A stretch of 64,000 bases of DNA from Halomicrobium katesii DSM 19301 (GTDB lineage: Archaea > Halobacteriota > Halobacteria > Halobacteriales > Haloarculaceae): NCBI RefSeq assembly GCF_000379085.1, contig NZ_KB905378.1:291497-355496 (forward strand), read 5' to 3'. Shown piece by piece: positions 16,920-26,558 of this stretch. The first letter of the stretch is position 1. Every line of letters starts with the position of its first letter. Made by a program: the position numbers and the translations under genes. The notes below the pieces were generated by a model. That model saw nothing but the letters and a program-made list of their open reading frames with translations. It did not search any database and had not been told where the DNA came from.

Positions 16920-17573
16920 ATGAGCGAACTCGCGCGCGAGGCGGCGATCGATCGAGCCGTCGAGATCGTCGACGCCGTCGCCGAGCAGACCATGCCGGTA
17001 CCGGTACGAGAGGTCTGGGTGTACGGCGACGTGGCACTCGGACTCGATCCGATCGACCGACTCGACGTGTATCTGACGAAGGACATCCTGCTGCGCGACG
17101 ACGCAGACCGAGAGCCCGAGTTTCGCGAACGACTGGGCGTCGAGGGCGTCGGCAAAACCGTCCGGGCTGCGTGGGCCGACGAGCACCCCGAGTACGTCCG
17201 TGCGAACGCCTCGGGCCACGCCGCGCCCGAGCGGTGTCTGGCGGCCCACCTGCTCGACGAGAACGAACCGATCCACCTCGAAGTGTGCAACGCCTCGTTC
17301 GAGGACAACGTCACCCAGCGCCTGAAGGGGGCCCGCGCACGCGGAAACTACGAACAGCTGCTCGATCCCCGCGGGGTCTGTCTGTGGGCCGAGGGCCAGC
17401 GCAGCGACTCGGCCGTCCGCAAGCTCCGAGAGAGCGAACTCGCATTTCCCACGCTGTCAGGCGCACTCGAAACGCTGGGTATGGACCCGGCGGAAGCCGA
17501 CGAGGCCGCCGACGCCGTCCGAGAGTACCGGGAGCGACAGAGCGGAACGACGGTCCGGGGCGACGTGGTCTGA
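16920..17573 (+). CDS. Haloarchaeal conserved protein (DUF7095-like)
   Basis: Soluble acidic protein of 217 residues. The conserved-looking core is PVREVWVYGDVALGLDPIDR followed by LDVYLTKDIL, resembling a nucleotidyltransferase-like strand arrangement, but without a clear GS-D-D catalytic set. I associate it with the haloarchaeal family DUF7095. Divergent from the histidine kinase with an 82-base shared promoter gap. Function unknown. Confidence 0.6.
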   Translation: MSELAREAAIDRAVEIVDAVAEQTMPVPVREVWVYGDVALGLDPIDRLDVYLTKDILLRDDADREPEFRERLGVEGVGKTVRAAWADEHPEYVRANASGHAAPERCLAAHLLDENEPIHLEVCNASFEDNVTQRLKGARARGNYEQLLDPRGVCLWAEGQRSDSAVRKLRESELAFPTLSGALETLGMDPAEADEAADAVREYRERQSGTTVRGDVV

Positions 17574-17665
17574 TACGGACACACGACCGAGAGATCCCAA
17601 CAGCAGGTGGCGACAGCCACAGTCGACGCCACAGCTATTTTGCGCCGGGCCGTGAACCGCCGACG

Positions 17666-18082
17666 ATGAGTCAGTCCCTCCACCTCGCGATCCGAACCGT
17701 CCACGTCCTCGCGATGGCGCTGCTGGTCGGCGGCGCGGCCGGGCTCTGGGCCGCGGCCCGACGGCGCGTCGACGACCTCCACGTGCTGGCGAAAGGCTAC
17801 GAGTGGCTCTTCTGGGCCGCGCTGGGCGTGTTGGTCCTCACGGGCGTCGGCAATCTCGGTGCGCTCGGTGCGCCCGGCCCCGGCACTCGCTGGGGGCAGA
17901 CGCTGCTCGCGAAGCTCGTGGTCGTCGCTCTGTTCGTCCTCGGCTCGGCCGTCCGAACGCTGGCCCTCACCCGGACCGACCGCTCGACGCCACTCGCCGC
18001 CTGGAGTCGGCGGGCGTACGGGCTGACGACGGTGACACTGCTCGGGCTCGTCGTCCTGGCGGAGGTGCTGGCCCATGGCTGA
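17666..18082 (+). CDS. CopD-like membrane protein
   Basis: Protein of 138 residues from the ATG at 17666, with four hydrophobic helices. The pattern LHLAIRTVHVLAMALLVGG, then LTGVGNLGALG, then LLAKLVVVALFVLGS matches CopD/copper-resistance D family membrane proteins, in which His residues of the first helix (here in LHL and VHV) may bind metal. There is no copC beside it. Its end overlaps the next gene by 8 bases, so they are translationally coupled. Confidence 0.65.
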   Translation: MSQSLHLAIRTVHVLAMALLVGGAAGLWAAARRRVDDLHVLAKGYEWLFWAALGVLVLTGVGNLGALGAPGPGTRWGQTLLAKLVVVALFVLGSAVRTLALTRTDRSTPLAAWSRRAYGLTTVTLLGLVVLAEVLAHG

Positions 18083-18599
18083 GGCCGCGGCTACGTCCCA
18101 GAGCACGCGCGAGACGATCGGACGACCGACGACGACGCTCACCGCGTGGACGCTCGCGACCACGAACACGGTGGGATTCGTCCTCGCCGTGCTGGTCCCC
18201 GCCTACGCCAGCGGCGGGCTCTCGGACGTGTTGCCCTCGCTGAACACGGCGGTCGGCGTCGCGGCGTTTCTCGCGCTCTGGCTGGTCGTCGGAGTGACGA
18301 CCCACTGGCTGCTGGGCCACGTCGACCCGTCCAGTGACTCCCCGGTTCGGCTGACGCTGTGGGCCGGGAGCTGCGGGGCTCTCGCTGGCATCGTCTTCCT
18401 GGTCGGGATCGTCGTCGGGCTCGGTGTCCCGGCGGCAGTCGTCGGCTCGTTCGGACTGCGGACGGTCGTCCTGCTCGCGGCCGTCGGGACGCCGGTCGCC
18501 GCCATCGTCGGGGCCGTCGTCGGCATCGCGGCGGGACTGCTGGACGTGGTCTTGCTCCGGATCGCCGGCCGGGTCACTCCCCCGTCCGACCGACGGTGA
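18075..18599 (+). CDS. Small polytopic membrane protein
   Basis: Protein of 174 residues with about four transmembrane segments (VGFVLAVLVPAYASGG, AAFLALWLVVGVTTHWLL, GIVFLVGIVVGLGVP, AIVGAVVGIAAGLLDVV). It is not recognised as a named family. Coupled to the CopD-like gene by an 8-base overlap, so they probably work in the same membrane. Its 3' end overlaps the convergent methyltransferase gene by 26 bases. Confidence 0.6.
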   Translation: MAEAAATSQSTRETIGRPTTTLTAWTLATTNTVGFVLAVLVPAYASGGLSDVLPSLNTAVGVAAFLALWLVVGVTTHWLLGHVDPSSDSPVRLTLWAGSCGALAGIVFLVGIVVGLGVPAAVVGSFGLRTVVLLAAVGTPVAAIVGAVVGIAAGLLDVVLLRIAGRVTPPSDRR

Positions 18600-19365
18600 C
18601 GAAGAAGGGGACCGTCTCGGTCCGCTCGTACTCGCCGGCACCCATCTGATCGATCACGTCCCGACCCATCGACCGCCAGGCGTCCCGGAGCCGATCGAAC
18701 TCGTCGTCGGGGACCGACGCGGCCAGCACGTCGGCCCGGTCTGCCAGCCCCGCGCCCGTCGCCTTGCGCTGTGCCGCGGTGAGTGCGGTCTCCGAGTACG
18801 GCGGTGCGACGGTGAGTCGCTGATCGTACCGCCGGGTCGAGACCACGTCCAGCCCGGCGTCGGGAAAGAGATCGGCCGCGCGCGCTCCGAGCGCCACGTC
18901 GGTGTCGACGCCGTCGAGGTAGAGCCGGCGCGCCCGTCGGGCCAGCGTCGGTTCGGCGTCGACCGTCGACTCGACGCTGACGGCGCTGTTGTCCGGTTCG
19001 ATGACGGCGACGCGGTCGCTGGCGACTCTGGCGAACTCCGCGAGTGCCGCCGCGGGCTCCGGGAGGTTGATCAGGAGTGCCTGACACACCACGATGTCGA
19101 CGGCGTCGTCCGCGACGGGCAACCGCGTGGCGTCGCCACGAACGACCGGCTGGGGGACGGTCGACAGCAGCGTCTCGTCGGCGTCGACGCCGATCACGTC
19201 GCCGGGCGACTCCTCGCGGAGCACCGCGGTGAGTTCGCCGCTGCCACAGCCGACATCGAGCACTCGCCGGGCGGTGTCGAGTTCGAGATCGGCGAGCGCC
19301 TCGCGGGAGTCGCCCCACATGTCCCGGCGCGTGCGTTCGAGGTAGTCGGCGTCGAATCTGCGCAC
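18574..19365 (-). CDS. SAM-dependent methyltransferase
   Basis: Class I methyltransferase of 263 residues, taken from a GTG at 19365 (MRRFDADYLERTRRDMW). A longer start at 19464 would overlap the upstream gene and add arginine-rich non-coding-like sequence. Motif I is VLDVGCGSGELT, motif II VIGVDAD, and motif III/IV VDIVVCQALLINLPEP. It resembles UbiE/Methyltransf_11 small-molecule or lipid methylases. It lies 37 bases downstream of the TrmB-like gene on the same strand. Substrate unknown. Confidence 0.75.
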   Translation of the reverse strand: MRRFDADYLERTRRDMWGDSREALADLELDTARRVLDVGCGSGELTAVLREESPGDVIGVDADETLLSTVPQPVVRGDATRLPVADDAVDIVVCQALLINLPEPAAALAEFARVASDRVAVIEPDNSAVSVESTVDAEPTLARRARRLYLDGVDTDVALGARAADLFPDAGLDVVSTRRYDQRLTVAPPYSETALTAAQRKATGAGLADRADVLAASVPDDEFDRLRDAWRSMGRDVIDQMGAGEYERTETVPFFVTVGRTGE

Positions 19366-19402
19366 GGCCGGGGTTGTCGTGCGACCGGCAAAAGGAGCCC
19401 GG

Positions 19403-20146
19403 TCACGCGCGTCGGAGCGACAGCCGTTCGGCGGCCACGTCCTCCAAAACGGCGTGGGGGCCACCGATCCACTGACGCCCGTCGTCCTCGACGAGGATGG
19501 AGTTCTCGATGGGCAGTGAGGAAGACGCGGGATACACCATCCGCTGGTGGACGTTCAGGACGCGGCCGTCGACGGTGCGTTCGGCCCCGGTCTCCGGATC
19601 TCGGCCCGTCGCACGGCATCGGATCGGCACGTCCTCGCGGAGGCACAGCGCGACGTTCGTCACGGCGTGTCGGATACCGTCGTACGTCGCGGGGAGTGCC
19701 GGCACTGCCCTGGCGTGGATCTCCGACGCGAACATCCAGAAGTTCGTGACGAAGTCTCGGTAGAGACCATGTGCGACCTCCTGAAAGTCGAACGTGGTGG
19801 CGACATCGTCGGAACCGTCGTCGGTGATCGAGGAGCCGTTGCCGATCAGTCCGCGTTCGTTGTCGACACAGCAGAACACGGGCGCGATGTCCTGCGACCT
19901 GCGTGCGACCGTCGACCGGCCCGCGAGCGACGGCAGTTCGCGTTCCGAGCGCTCGTCGTGTGGCGGGTCCCAGACCAACACGAGGACGAGCAGCCCACGA
20001 TCGACGGCCGCCGAGAGCGTCGCGTCGAGGTCCGGTAACACCGTGTGTGGCACCGAGAGAGCGACCTCTGACGCCGCACCGTCGACCAGCGTTCGAATCC
20101 GGTCGAGGATGGCGTCGCGCTCGATCACCTCGGTGTCGACAGTCAT
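19403..20146 (-). CDS. TrmB-type effector domain protein without HTH
   Basis: Protein of 247 residues from the ATG at 20146 (MTVDTEVIERDAIL). Its content matches the C-terminal part of haloarchaeal TrmB-family regulators: a PLD-like segment (SVPHTVLPDLDATLSAAV) and a sensor domain with FVTNFWMFASEIHA and the beta-rich end VLNVHQRMVYP. The usual N-terminal winged helix-turn-helix is missing and no in-frame extension upstream supplies one. It may sense a ligand without binding DNA, or may have lost its HTH. Divergent from a histidine kinase across a small palindrome. Confidence 0.6.
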   Translation of the reverse strand: MTVDTEVIERDAILDRIRTLVDGAASEVALSVPHTVLPDLDATLSAAVDRGLLVLVLVWDPPHDERSERELPSLAGRSTVARRSQDIAPVFCCVDNERGLIGNGSSITDDGSDDVATTFDFQEVAHGLYRDFVTNFWMFASEIHARAVPALPATYDGIRHAVTNVALCLREDVPIRCRATGRDPETGAERTVDGRVLNVHQRMVYPASSSLPIENSILVEDDGRQWIGGPHAVLEDVAAERLSLRRA

Positions 20147-20170
20147 CACCGACAACAGGTACCAGATGCC

Positions 20171-20216
20171 GATAAAACCACCTATCACTGAGGGTGATAG
20201 AGCACACGTTTTTATC
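20171..20216. promoter_or_regulatory. Divergent promoters with central palindrome
   Basis: A 7-bp inverted repeat CTATCAC/GTGATAG (20182-20188 and 20194-20200) lies between two TATA-like boxes. One is on the complement at about 20172-20179 (ATG at 20146) and one on the plus strand at about 20207-20216 (ATG at 20239). Both genes are probably leaderless. The position over both BRE regions suits a shared operator. Confidence 0.5.
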
Positions 20217-20238
20217 GCTTGGATTCGGCAGTTCCCGC

Positions 20239-21774
20239 ATGGACGAGGGGACGACGGTGCTGTACGTGGGGGGGTACGGTAGCACCGAGCCACGAGAGCA
20301 CCTCGAAGCCGCGGGGTTCGAGGTCGAAAGCGTCGTCGGAGCGGCCGACGCGCGGGCCGCCGTCCGGGAGAATCGATCGATCGAGGTCTGTGTCACCAGA
20401 TACGAGGTCCCGCGAGCCGACGGGATCGAGTTCCAGGGCGGGCTCGCGGTCGTCGACGCGGTCGAGGCCGAGCGGCAGTCCCTTCCGGTGATCCTCTTTA
20501 CCCGGATGGCCAACCGCGACGTGGCACGCGAGGTCTCAGGGCGAGACCTGTTCGACTACATCCCGATCCAGTCGGGCGACGCGCCCTACGATCGGCTGGT
20601 CCGGCGCACTCGAACGGCCGCGAGTCGGTACCGAACCGACCGGCGCGTCGAACAGCTGTCGCGGATCAACGAGATCGTCCGAGACGTGAACCGCGAACTC
20701 GTCCGGGCCGACGACCGCGCAGGCGTCGAGCGAGCGGTCTGTGAGGAACTCACACAGCGGGGTGCCTACGAGTTCGCCCGGTTCGAAGGCGGCGAGGAGA
20801 CCACGGCCCACGGCGGCGAGGCGGACGGCGAGACGGTCGACCCGGACGCCCTCGCGAACCACCTCGGGGCAAGCGGGCCGGGCGTCGTCGATCTGGACGA
20901 GCGCTGGCAGCCATACACCGCGGGCATCGTCGTCCCGGTCGCCATAGACGGGGTCGAATACGGCCGAGTGTTGCTGTGTACGACCCGCCCGGACGCCCTC
21001 GACGAGACCGAGCAGGAAGTGCTCGGAGAGCTGGGCGAGACGATCGCCGACGCGCTCGACGCCATCGAGACCCAGCAAGAACTGGCCGTCCGCGAGCGGG
21101 AACTCGCAGAGCAGAACCGCCGGCTCGAACGCTTCGCCTCGATCGCCAGCCACGACCTCCGGAACCCCCTCCAGGTCGCCGACGGCTACGTCCAGCAGCT
21201 CCGAGAGGAGTCCGACGACGAGCGCCTCGACGAGATCAGCCAGGCGCTGGGACGCATCGGCACCATCATCGACGACGTGCTCGCGCTGGCCCGGAGCGGG
21301 GACGGTGCGATGACGAAGGCGGCCGTCGACCTGACGGCGGCCGTCGAGCGGGCCTGGGAGACGGTCGACACCGGCGACGCGACCCTGGAGTGTGCGGTGT
21401 CGGGGACGGTCCAGGCCGACGAGGACCGCCTCGCGCGGCTCTTCGAGAACCTGTTTCGCAACGCCATGGAGCACGGCTTCACGGCGTCGGCGACCCAGAA
21501 TCGGCGAGACGGCGAAAGTAGCAGGGATCTAACCGTCCGCGTCGTCCCGACCGAGAACGGCTTCGCGGTCGAGGACGACGGCGTCGGCATCCCGCGAGAG
21601 AAGCGAGAGTCCGTCGTCGAGCTGGGCCACTCGGAGGGCGGTGGGACGGGGCTCGGGCTGGCGATCGTGGCCCGAATCGCCGAGGCACACGACTGGACGG
21701 TCACTGTCGAGGAGAGCGATGCCGGCGGTGCCCGGTTCGTCTTCGCCGTCGGCGAGCCGGTGTCCGGCGCGTAG
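20239..21774 (+). CDS. Cytoplasmic histidine kinase: receiver-like, GAF, HisKA, HATPase
   Basis: Protein of 511 residues from the ATG at 20239 (MDEGTTVLYVGGYG). A receiver-like domain (1-130) lacks a clear phospho-Asp. A GAF-type region follows (about 150-285: GAYEFARFEGG.., GIVVPVAIDGVEYGRVLL), then a coiled linker. The HisKA helix carries His in IASHDLRNPLQ (about residue 304). The HATPase_c domain has NLFRNAMEHG, VEDDGVGIP and GTGLGLAIV. There are no membrane helices, so the signal is internal. Typical haloarchaeal one-gene kinase without an adjacent regulator. Confidence 0.85.
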   Translation: MDEGTTVLYVGGYGSTEPREHLEAAGFEVESVVGAADARAAVRENRSIEVCVTRYEVPRADGIEFQGGLAVVDAVEAERQSLPVILFTRMANRDVAREVSGRDLFDYIPIQSGDAPYDRLVRRTRTAASRYRTDRRVEQLSRINEIVRDVNRELVRADDRAGVERAVCEELTQRGAYEFARFEGGEETTAHGGEADGETVDPDALANHLGASGPGVVDLDERWQPYTAGIVVPVAIDGVEYGRVLLCTTRPDALDETEQEVLGELGETIADALDAIETQQELAVRERELAEQNRRLERFASIASHDLRNPLQVADGYVQQLREESDDERLDEISQALGRIGTIIDDVLALARSGDGAMTKAAVDLTAAVERAWETVDTGDATLECAVSGTVQADEDRLARLFENLFRNAMEHGFTASATQNRRDGESSRDLTVRVVPTENGFAVEDDGVGIPREKRESVVELGHSEGGGTGLGLAIVARIAEAHDWTVTVEESDAGGARFVFAVGEPVSGA

Positions 21775-21823
21775 GCGTCGGCCGAGCGCACCCCGTCGCG
21801 GCTCTGATCTATGGTAACAATTG

Positions 21824-21905
21824 ATACGGAAAGTTGTAGGTCTTTACCAGATCGACCGCACGACGGCGTGCGGTCGACTGGGTAAACGCCTACAACCGTC
21901 CGTAT
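21824..21905. repeat. Palindromic repeat B2 (82 bp)
   Basis: Arms of ~39 bases beginning ATACGGAAAGTTGTAGG and ending ACAACCGTCCGTAT, loop near 21863-21866. Nearly identical to B3 at 35145-35226 except around the loop. Located between the 3' ends of convergent genes. Confidence 0.8.
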
Positions 21906-21982
21906 GAAACGATTTACACACCGATCGCACTGCAGTCGTGCGATCGGGTGTGCATTGATTTTCAATGGCTACTATAGCAGTG

Positions 21983-22813
21983 TCAGGCGTTCCCCAGCTC
22001 TCTGGCGCGTTCGATGTTCCACTCGAAGCCCCGGCCGTCCTCGGTCGGGGTCTCCAGAACGAAGGGCACGTCTTCGAGGGCCTCGTGGGTCAACAGCGCG
22101 GCCATCCCCTCCTCGCCGATGTACCCCTCGCCGAGGTGGGCGTGTTCATCCTTGTTGGTGCCACACTCGTGTTTCGAGTCGTTGAGGTGGATGCAAGCGA
22201 GGTTGTCGAGTCCGACCACGTCGTCGAACTCGGCGATAGTCTCGGCGACGCCTTCGGCCGTCGAGATGTCGTAGCCCGCCGCGAAGGCGTGGGCCGTGTC
22301 GACACAGACTTCGAGGTCCTGCTCGGAGCGGTCGAGCACCTCTGCGAGGTGTTCGAACTCGCCGCCGAGTTTCGTCCCGCTGCCGGCGTCGGACTCGACG
22401 AGCACCGTGACGCCGTCGGGAATCGTCAGTTCGTCCAGCGCGCTCGCGGCGTTGTCGAGACCGCCCTCGACGCCGGCCCCCGTGTGCGCACCGAGGTGGA
22501 CGTTAACGTACTCGACGCCGAGTGTGTCGGCGGCGTCGACCTCCTTTTGCATCGAGTCGATCGACTTCGCCCGGAGGTCGTCTTTGGGGGTACAGAGGTT
22601 GACGAGGTACGACGAGTGGATGACCCACGGCCCGACGCCGTGTTCGTCGCTGCGTTCGCGGAACTGTTCGGCCTCCTCGTCCTCGATGTTCGGGTCCTGC
22701 CAGACCTGTGGCGAGTGGCTGAAGATCTGGCCGCAGTTCCCACCGTAGTCGACCTGTTCGTCGACGGCGTTGTACGCTCCGCCGGCGATCGAGGTGTGTG
22801 CTCCGACGCGCAT
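21983..22813 (-). CDS. nfo: Endonuclease IV
   Basis: Apurinic/apyrimidinic endonuclease of base-excision repair, 276 residues, TIM-barrel with three metal ions. The start is the ATG at 22813 ([12 protein letters not shown]), which matches the family's usual first strand; the longer frame is rejected. Metal-ligand motifs are [38 protein letters not shown] and [10 protein letters not shown]. All expected His/Asp/Glu ligands are visible. Convergent with the histidine kinase across B2. Confidence 0.93.
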   Translation of the reverse strand: MRVGAHTSIAGGAYNAVDEQVDYGGNCGQIFSHSPQVWQDPNIEDEEAEQFRERSDEHGVGPWVIHSSYLVNLCTPKDDLRAKSIDSMQKEVDAADTLGVEYVNVHLGAHTGAGVEGGLDNAASALDELTIPDGVTVLVESDAGSGTKLGGEFEHLAEVLDRSEQDLEVCVDTAHAFAAGYDISTAEGVAETIAEFDDVVGLDNLACIHLNDSKHECGTNKDEHAHLGEGYIGEEGMAALLTHEALEDVPFVLETPTEDGRGFEWNIERARELGNA

Positions 22814-22893
22814 ACCGGTGGATACGGACGGTCGATCAAAGCACTTCCGAAGGCACCGCCGGGTGTTTTCAACTCGGGGTCCCAAGGTCGAGT

Positions 22894-23184
22894 GTGCCAG
22901 CAGACGCGCTCCCGCCGGACGTGTACGCCGTCCTCGACCAGTTGCTCACCGAGGCCAGTCGAGCGGTCGCCAGCGGCGACCACGAGACCGCGTCCAGCGC
23001 CGTCGACAGCGCGGCGACGGTGACCGAGAACAAGGTGCCACCGGGCCCACAGCGGCGACTGCTCGGACACTGCTGTGAGACGGTGACCGACCTGCTCGAA
23101 GCCGAAGACACCGACGCGGCGCTGATCCGAGAGTACCTGCGAGCGACGAGCGAGCGACTCGTCGTCGAGGCCGGCGGCTCCTGA
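22894..23184 (+). CDS. Small haloarchaeal conserved protein
   Basis: Helical acidic protein of 96 residues from a GTG at 22894 ([16 protein letters not shown]). Helices such as [17 protein letters not shown] and [17 protein letters not shown] resemble a TPR-like or four-helix scaffold. It has no membrane segment or catalytic motif. Divergent from nfo across an ~80-base gap. Family not recognised with certainty. Confidence 0.6.
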   Translation: MPADALPPDVYAVLDQLLTEASRAVASGDHETASSAVDSAATVTENKVPPGPQRRLLGHCCETVTDLLEAEDTDAALIREYLRATSERLVVEAGGS

Positions 23185-23213
23185 AGCCGTCAGGCCGGCA
23201 GCTCCTGAGGCTG

Positions 23214-24044
23214 TCAGGCCGTCGGGTCCGTCCGCTCGTGGGTCCAGGCGTCCGTCTCGAACTTCTCGCTCGCGCGCTCGCGCGCACGCGAGCTGAGCTC
23301 CTCTGGCCACGACGTTTCCGCGACGGTCCCACCGAGCGTCGTCTCGACCCACTCGCGGAGTGTGTCACGGAGCGTCGCGACGGCCGCCGATCGGGAACGG
23401 TCGACGTACTCCTCGATGCCGCCGACCCGGTCGGCGAACGCGTCCGGCTCCGGCTCGCCGGTGAAACAGGCACAGTGGCGCGCCGGGGTCGTCTCGAAGG
23501 TGAGCGAGCCGTGTTGCACGACGGCGTCGCGCTGGCGGTACTGGGCGTTGCCGCTGATCTTGCGGCCGTCCGGGCCGACCACGTCGTGTGCCGGGTGTAA
23601 CGCCCGGAGGTAACAGGCGGGCTGGTACACGGCCGGTCGCTCGTCGCTCGCGAAGGCGGCGTCGACCCCCATTCCCTCGAAGGCATCGAGGATCGGCTCA
23701 CAGAGCAGTTCGTAACACGCCAGCAGGTCGCCCGGAACGGCGTCGCCCGGCACGACGATCGAATAGGAGATGTCGCCGTCGGCGTCGTGGTAGATCGCAC
23801 CCCCGCCCGTGGGGCGGCGCGTGACGGTGATCCCCTCGCGCTCGCAGTACTCCCAGTCGATCGTCGCCGGATCCTGGTTGTAGCCAAGCGAGAGCGTGCT
23901 GGGCTCCCAGCGGTAGAGCCGAACCGTCGCCAGCCCGCCGTCGGCGACCGTCTCGGCGGTGACCTCGTCCAACGCCATGTTCGTCGCCCCGTCGTGTGCG
24001 CGTTCGTCGACGAAGCGCCACGACAGGTCCCCCAGATCGGTCAT
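23214..24044 (-). CDS. lplA: Lipoate-protein ligase A family
   Basis: Ligase of 276 residues of the biotin/lipoate A/B family, which attaches lipoate or octanoate to lysines of 2-oxoacid dehydrogenase E2 or glycine-cleavage H proteins. The start is the ATG at 24044. Signature motifs are [13 protein letters not shown] (ligand loop) and [20 protein letters not shown], where the Lys is catalytic. The C-terminal segment has EEYVDRSRS and the helices of the accessory domain. Divergent from nuoCD. A second, more divergent ligase-like gene lies at 41846. Confidence 0.88.
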   Translation of the reverse strand: MTDLGDLSWRFVDERAHDGATNMALDEVTAETVADGGLATVRLYRWEPSTLSLGYNQDPATIDWEYCEREGITVTRRPTGGGAIYHDADGDISYSIVVPGDAVPGDLLACYELLCEPILDAFEGMGVDAAFASDERPAVYQPACYLRALHPAHDVVGPDGRKISGNAQYRQRDAVVQHGSLTFETTPARHCACFTGEPEPDAFADRVGGIEEYVDRSRSAAVATLRDTLREWVETTLGGTVAETSWPEELSSRARERASEKFETDAWTHERTDPTA

Positions 24045-24160
24045 GGGACGGCCTACGGCCGGAGCCCCGAAAGCGGTTGTGGGCGGCGTCGTCGGCGCAC
24101 ATAAATCGGCCTCGCAATCGAGGCACAACGCCGAGGCCAGTCCCCGGCGTACCGCTCGAC

Positions 24161-25792
24161 ATGCAACAGGCCACGAGAGCAGCCACAGAGCCGCTGTCGG
24201 TGCTCCCCGAATCTGCCGTCGTCGGAACCGAGGACCACGAGAACGCGCCAGCGATCGTCGTCCGTGCCGACGCGGTCGAGTCGGTCCTCTCGACGCTGAA
24301 GACGGAGGCGGGCTACGACCACTGCGCCTGCGTCACGGCACAGGAGTACGGCGATCGCTTCGAGACGATCTATCACCTCCGGACGTACGACGACCCGACC
24401 GACGAACTCTCGGTCGTCGTCCCGACGTTGCACGACGACCCCCACTCCGAGAGCGGGGCGGGCGTCTACGAGACGGCGGCGTGGCACGAGCGCGAAGCGT
24501 ACGATCTGCTCGGCATTACCTACGAAGGACATCCGGATCTGCGACGGATTCTGCTGCCCGAGACCTGGCAGGGCCATCCGCTCCGGGAGTCGTACAATCA
24601 GGACAAGCCACAGATCGTCCCGTTTCGCGAACACGAGCGCATTCTGGAGGACCGCCGTTCCGGACCGGACACGATGCACCTCAACATGGGGCCACACCAC
24701 CCCTCGACCCACGGCGTCTTGCACCTGCGCGTGACGCTCGACGGCGAGACCGTCGCGGACGTGACTCCCGAGATCGGGTTCATCCACCGCTGTGAGGAGC
24801 AGCTGTGTCAGCAGGGTACCTACCGCCACCAGATCATGCCCTACCCCGACCGGTGGGACTGGAGCGGTGCCGGGCTGCTCAACGAGTGGGCCTACGCGCG
24901 CGCCGCGGAGGACCTGATCGGCGTCGACGTGCCCGAGTACGCACAGGTGATCCGGACGATGAGCGCGGAGCTGTCGCGGATCCTCTCGCACTTCCTGGCG
25001 ATCGCGGCCTACGGACTGGACGTGATCTCGGAGTTCACCGCCGTGTTCCAGTACGGCATCCGCGACCGAGAGATCGTCCAGGACATCCTGGAAGACCTCA
25101 CCGGCCAGCGGCTGATGTTCAACTACTTCCGGCTGGGCGGCGTCGCCTGGGACCTGCCCGAGCCCCGCGAGACGTTCTGCGAGACCGTTCGGTCGTTCCT
25201 CGACGACCTGCCCCAGAAGCTCGAAGAGTACCACGACCTGCTCACCGGCAACGAGATCCTCCAGATGCGGACCGTCGACACCGGCGTGCTCCCACCAGAG
25301 ACGGCCAAGGCATACGGCTGTACGGGGCCGGTCGCGCGTGGCTCCGGCGTCGATTACGACCTGCGCCGGGACGATCCGTACGGCTACTACGACGAACTCG
25401 ACTGGGACGTGGTCACCGAAGACGGCTGTGATAACTTCTCGCGTGTGCTCGTGCGCCTGCGCGAGATCGAGGAGTCGGCCACGATCATCGATCAGTGTGT
25501 CGACCTGCTCGAAGAGTGGCCCGAAGACGACCGCACGATTCAGGGCAACGTCCCCAGAACCGTCCGCCCCGACCGCGACGCCGAGATCTATCGGGCAGTC
25601 GAGGCCGCCAAGGGGGAACTGGGCATCTACATCCGCTCGGACGGCACCGACACACCAGCACGGTTCAAGATCAGAGGCCCCTCGTTCTCGAACCTCCAGT
25701 CACTCCCGGAAATGGCAGAAGGCGAGTACGTTCCCGACCTGGTCGCCTCCATCGGAAGCCTCGACACGATTATGGGCGAAGTCGACCGGTGA
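24161..25792 (+). CDS. Solitary NuoCD paralogue (NADH-quinone oxidoreductase-like)
   Basis: Fused C/D subunit of respiratory complex I, 543 residues. NuoC-like part (about 1-165) has [19 protein letters not shown]; NuoD-like part (about 170-543) has [31 protein letters not shown] and [10 protein letters not shown]. In complex I the THG histidine (here His184) and a tyrosine in the DR-x-D-Y motif line the quinone site. Here the latter position is Trp234. No other nuo genes flank it, though they usually form one operon. It may be the only copy moved out, or a paralogue with altered quinone or partner use. Confidence 0.8.
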   Translation: MQQATRAATEPLSVLPESAVVGTEDHENAPAIVVRADAVESVLSTLKTEAGYDHCACVTAQEYGDRFETIYHLRTYDDPTDELSVVVPTLHDDPHSESGAGVYETAAWHEREAYDLLGITYEGHPDLRRILLPETWQGHPLRESYNQDKPQIVPFREHERILEDRRSGPDTMHLNMGPHHPSTHGVLHLRVTLDGETVADVTPEIGFIHRCEEQLCQQGTYRHQIMPYPDRWDWSGAGLLNEWAYARAAEDLIGVDVPEYAQVIRTMSAELSRILSHFLAIAAYGLDVISEFTAVFQYGIRDREIVQDILEDLTGQRLMFNYFRLGGVAWDLPEPRETFCETVRSFLDDLPQKLEEYHDLLTGNEILQMRTVDTGVLPPETAKAYGCTGPVARGSGVDYDLRRDDPYGYYDELDWDVVTEDGCDNFSRVLVRLREIEESATIIDQCVDLLEEWPEDDRTIQGNVPRTVRPDRDAEIYRAVEAAKGELGIYIRSDGTDTPARFKIRGPSFSNLQSLPEMAEGEYVPDLVASIGSLDTIMGEVDR

Positions 25793-26197
25793 GAGTCCGC
25801 GGCAGCCGGATCGTGCCGCTGCACTCGAACAGTCGGTCGTCGATCACGCCCGCCCGTCGCAACACGCCCAGTCGGACGCCGTTCGGTACGCGGTCGGGTA
25901 CCGCCAAGTCGGCCGCGTCCAGCAGTTTCTGGAACTTCCGGGACTGGCCGGCCACTTTGCCCGCCAAACTCCCACCGCCGCTCGCCGCCGCCGGCAGGAT
26001 CGTCCCCGCGCTGTAGCCGAGCGACCACCCCGCCGCGAACTCTGCAAAGTACTGCTCACCCCTGTCGAAGGGATTTCGGTCGGCCTGTTGCTCCCGTATC
26101 TGCTGGGCCATCATCGCCGGAATCTGGGCGAGGATCTCCGGCCGTTCGAGGATGGCCTCGCCGAGCTGGACCATCTGGTCGACGAAGCCCAGCGGTG
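25770..26197 (-). pseudogene. Gene fragment truncated by the repeat element
   Basis: An open frame continues upstream of the ATG at 26174 (LGFVDQMVQLGEAIL) until it hits the left end of the 26198 element, so the 5' part of the gene is missing. The remnant has a hydrophobic glycine-rich stretch (FAAGWSLGYSAGTILPAAAS) followed by basic and acidic helices, a layout also seen in N-terminal regions of large surface or toxin-like haloarchaeal proteins. Parent family not recognised. The 3' end overlaps the nuoCD end by 23 bases. Confidence 0.5.
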
Positions 26198-26558
26198 GTG
26201 TTCAGATAAGAAATCAGGATCAGAAACCTCGAAGCACCGAAAGTCCTCGTCGCGCTCCGGCATTCTGTGACGGATATCTTCACTTCGTTCAGATAGTGCC
26301 GCCACAGAATGCCGGACCACGACTCGCCATTTCATCCGCCAGGAGAGCACGCTCTCCTGAGCCTGTGCTCACCCTGTTCGCACAGACGCCAGGATTCGGC
26401 CGTTGAGCCGTCTAGACCCTGGTGGATGAAAGGGCGAGCGCAGTTGCGGGAACCCCGACGATGCAAGCACCGACTGGAGCGCAGCGAGTCGCGGGACCGC
26501 AACTGCGCGAGGGCTTTCGGTGCTTCGAGTTTCTGATCCTGATTTCTTATCTGAACAC
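26198..26558. mobile_element. Non-coding inverted-repeat element (MITE-like), copy 1
   Basis: 361-bp element with termini GTGTTCAGATAAG/CTTATCTGAACAC. Its inverted repeat extends ~45 bp inward (AAATCAGGATCAGAAAC...CACCGAAAG). The core contains nested hairpins (CCGGCATTCTGTG/CACAGAATGCCGG, GGAGAGC/GCTCTCC, GCGCAGTTGCGG/CCGCAACTGCGC). No transposase. The core is virtually identical, in reverse orientation, to 41433-41794. No clear target duplication is seen. It cuts off the gene at 25770-26197. Confidence 0.85.

Noticed and set aside
16838..17314. Upstream extension of the histidine-kinase gene by 159 residues
   Set aside because: It overlaps the conserved plus-strand gene at 16920 and is Arg/Ser-rich; the ATG at 16837 begins exactly at the first membrane helix.
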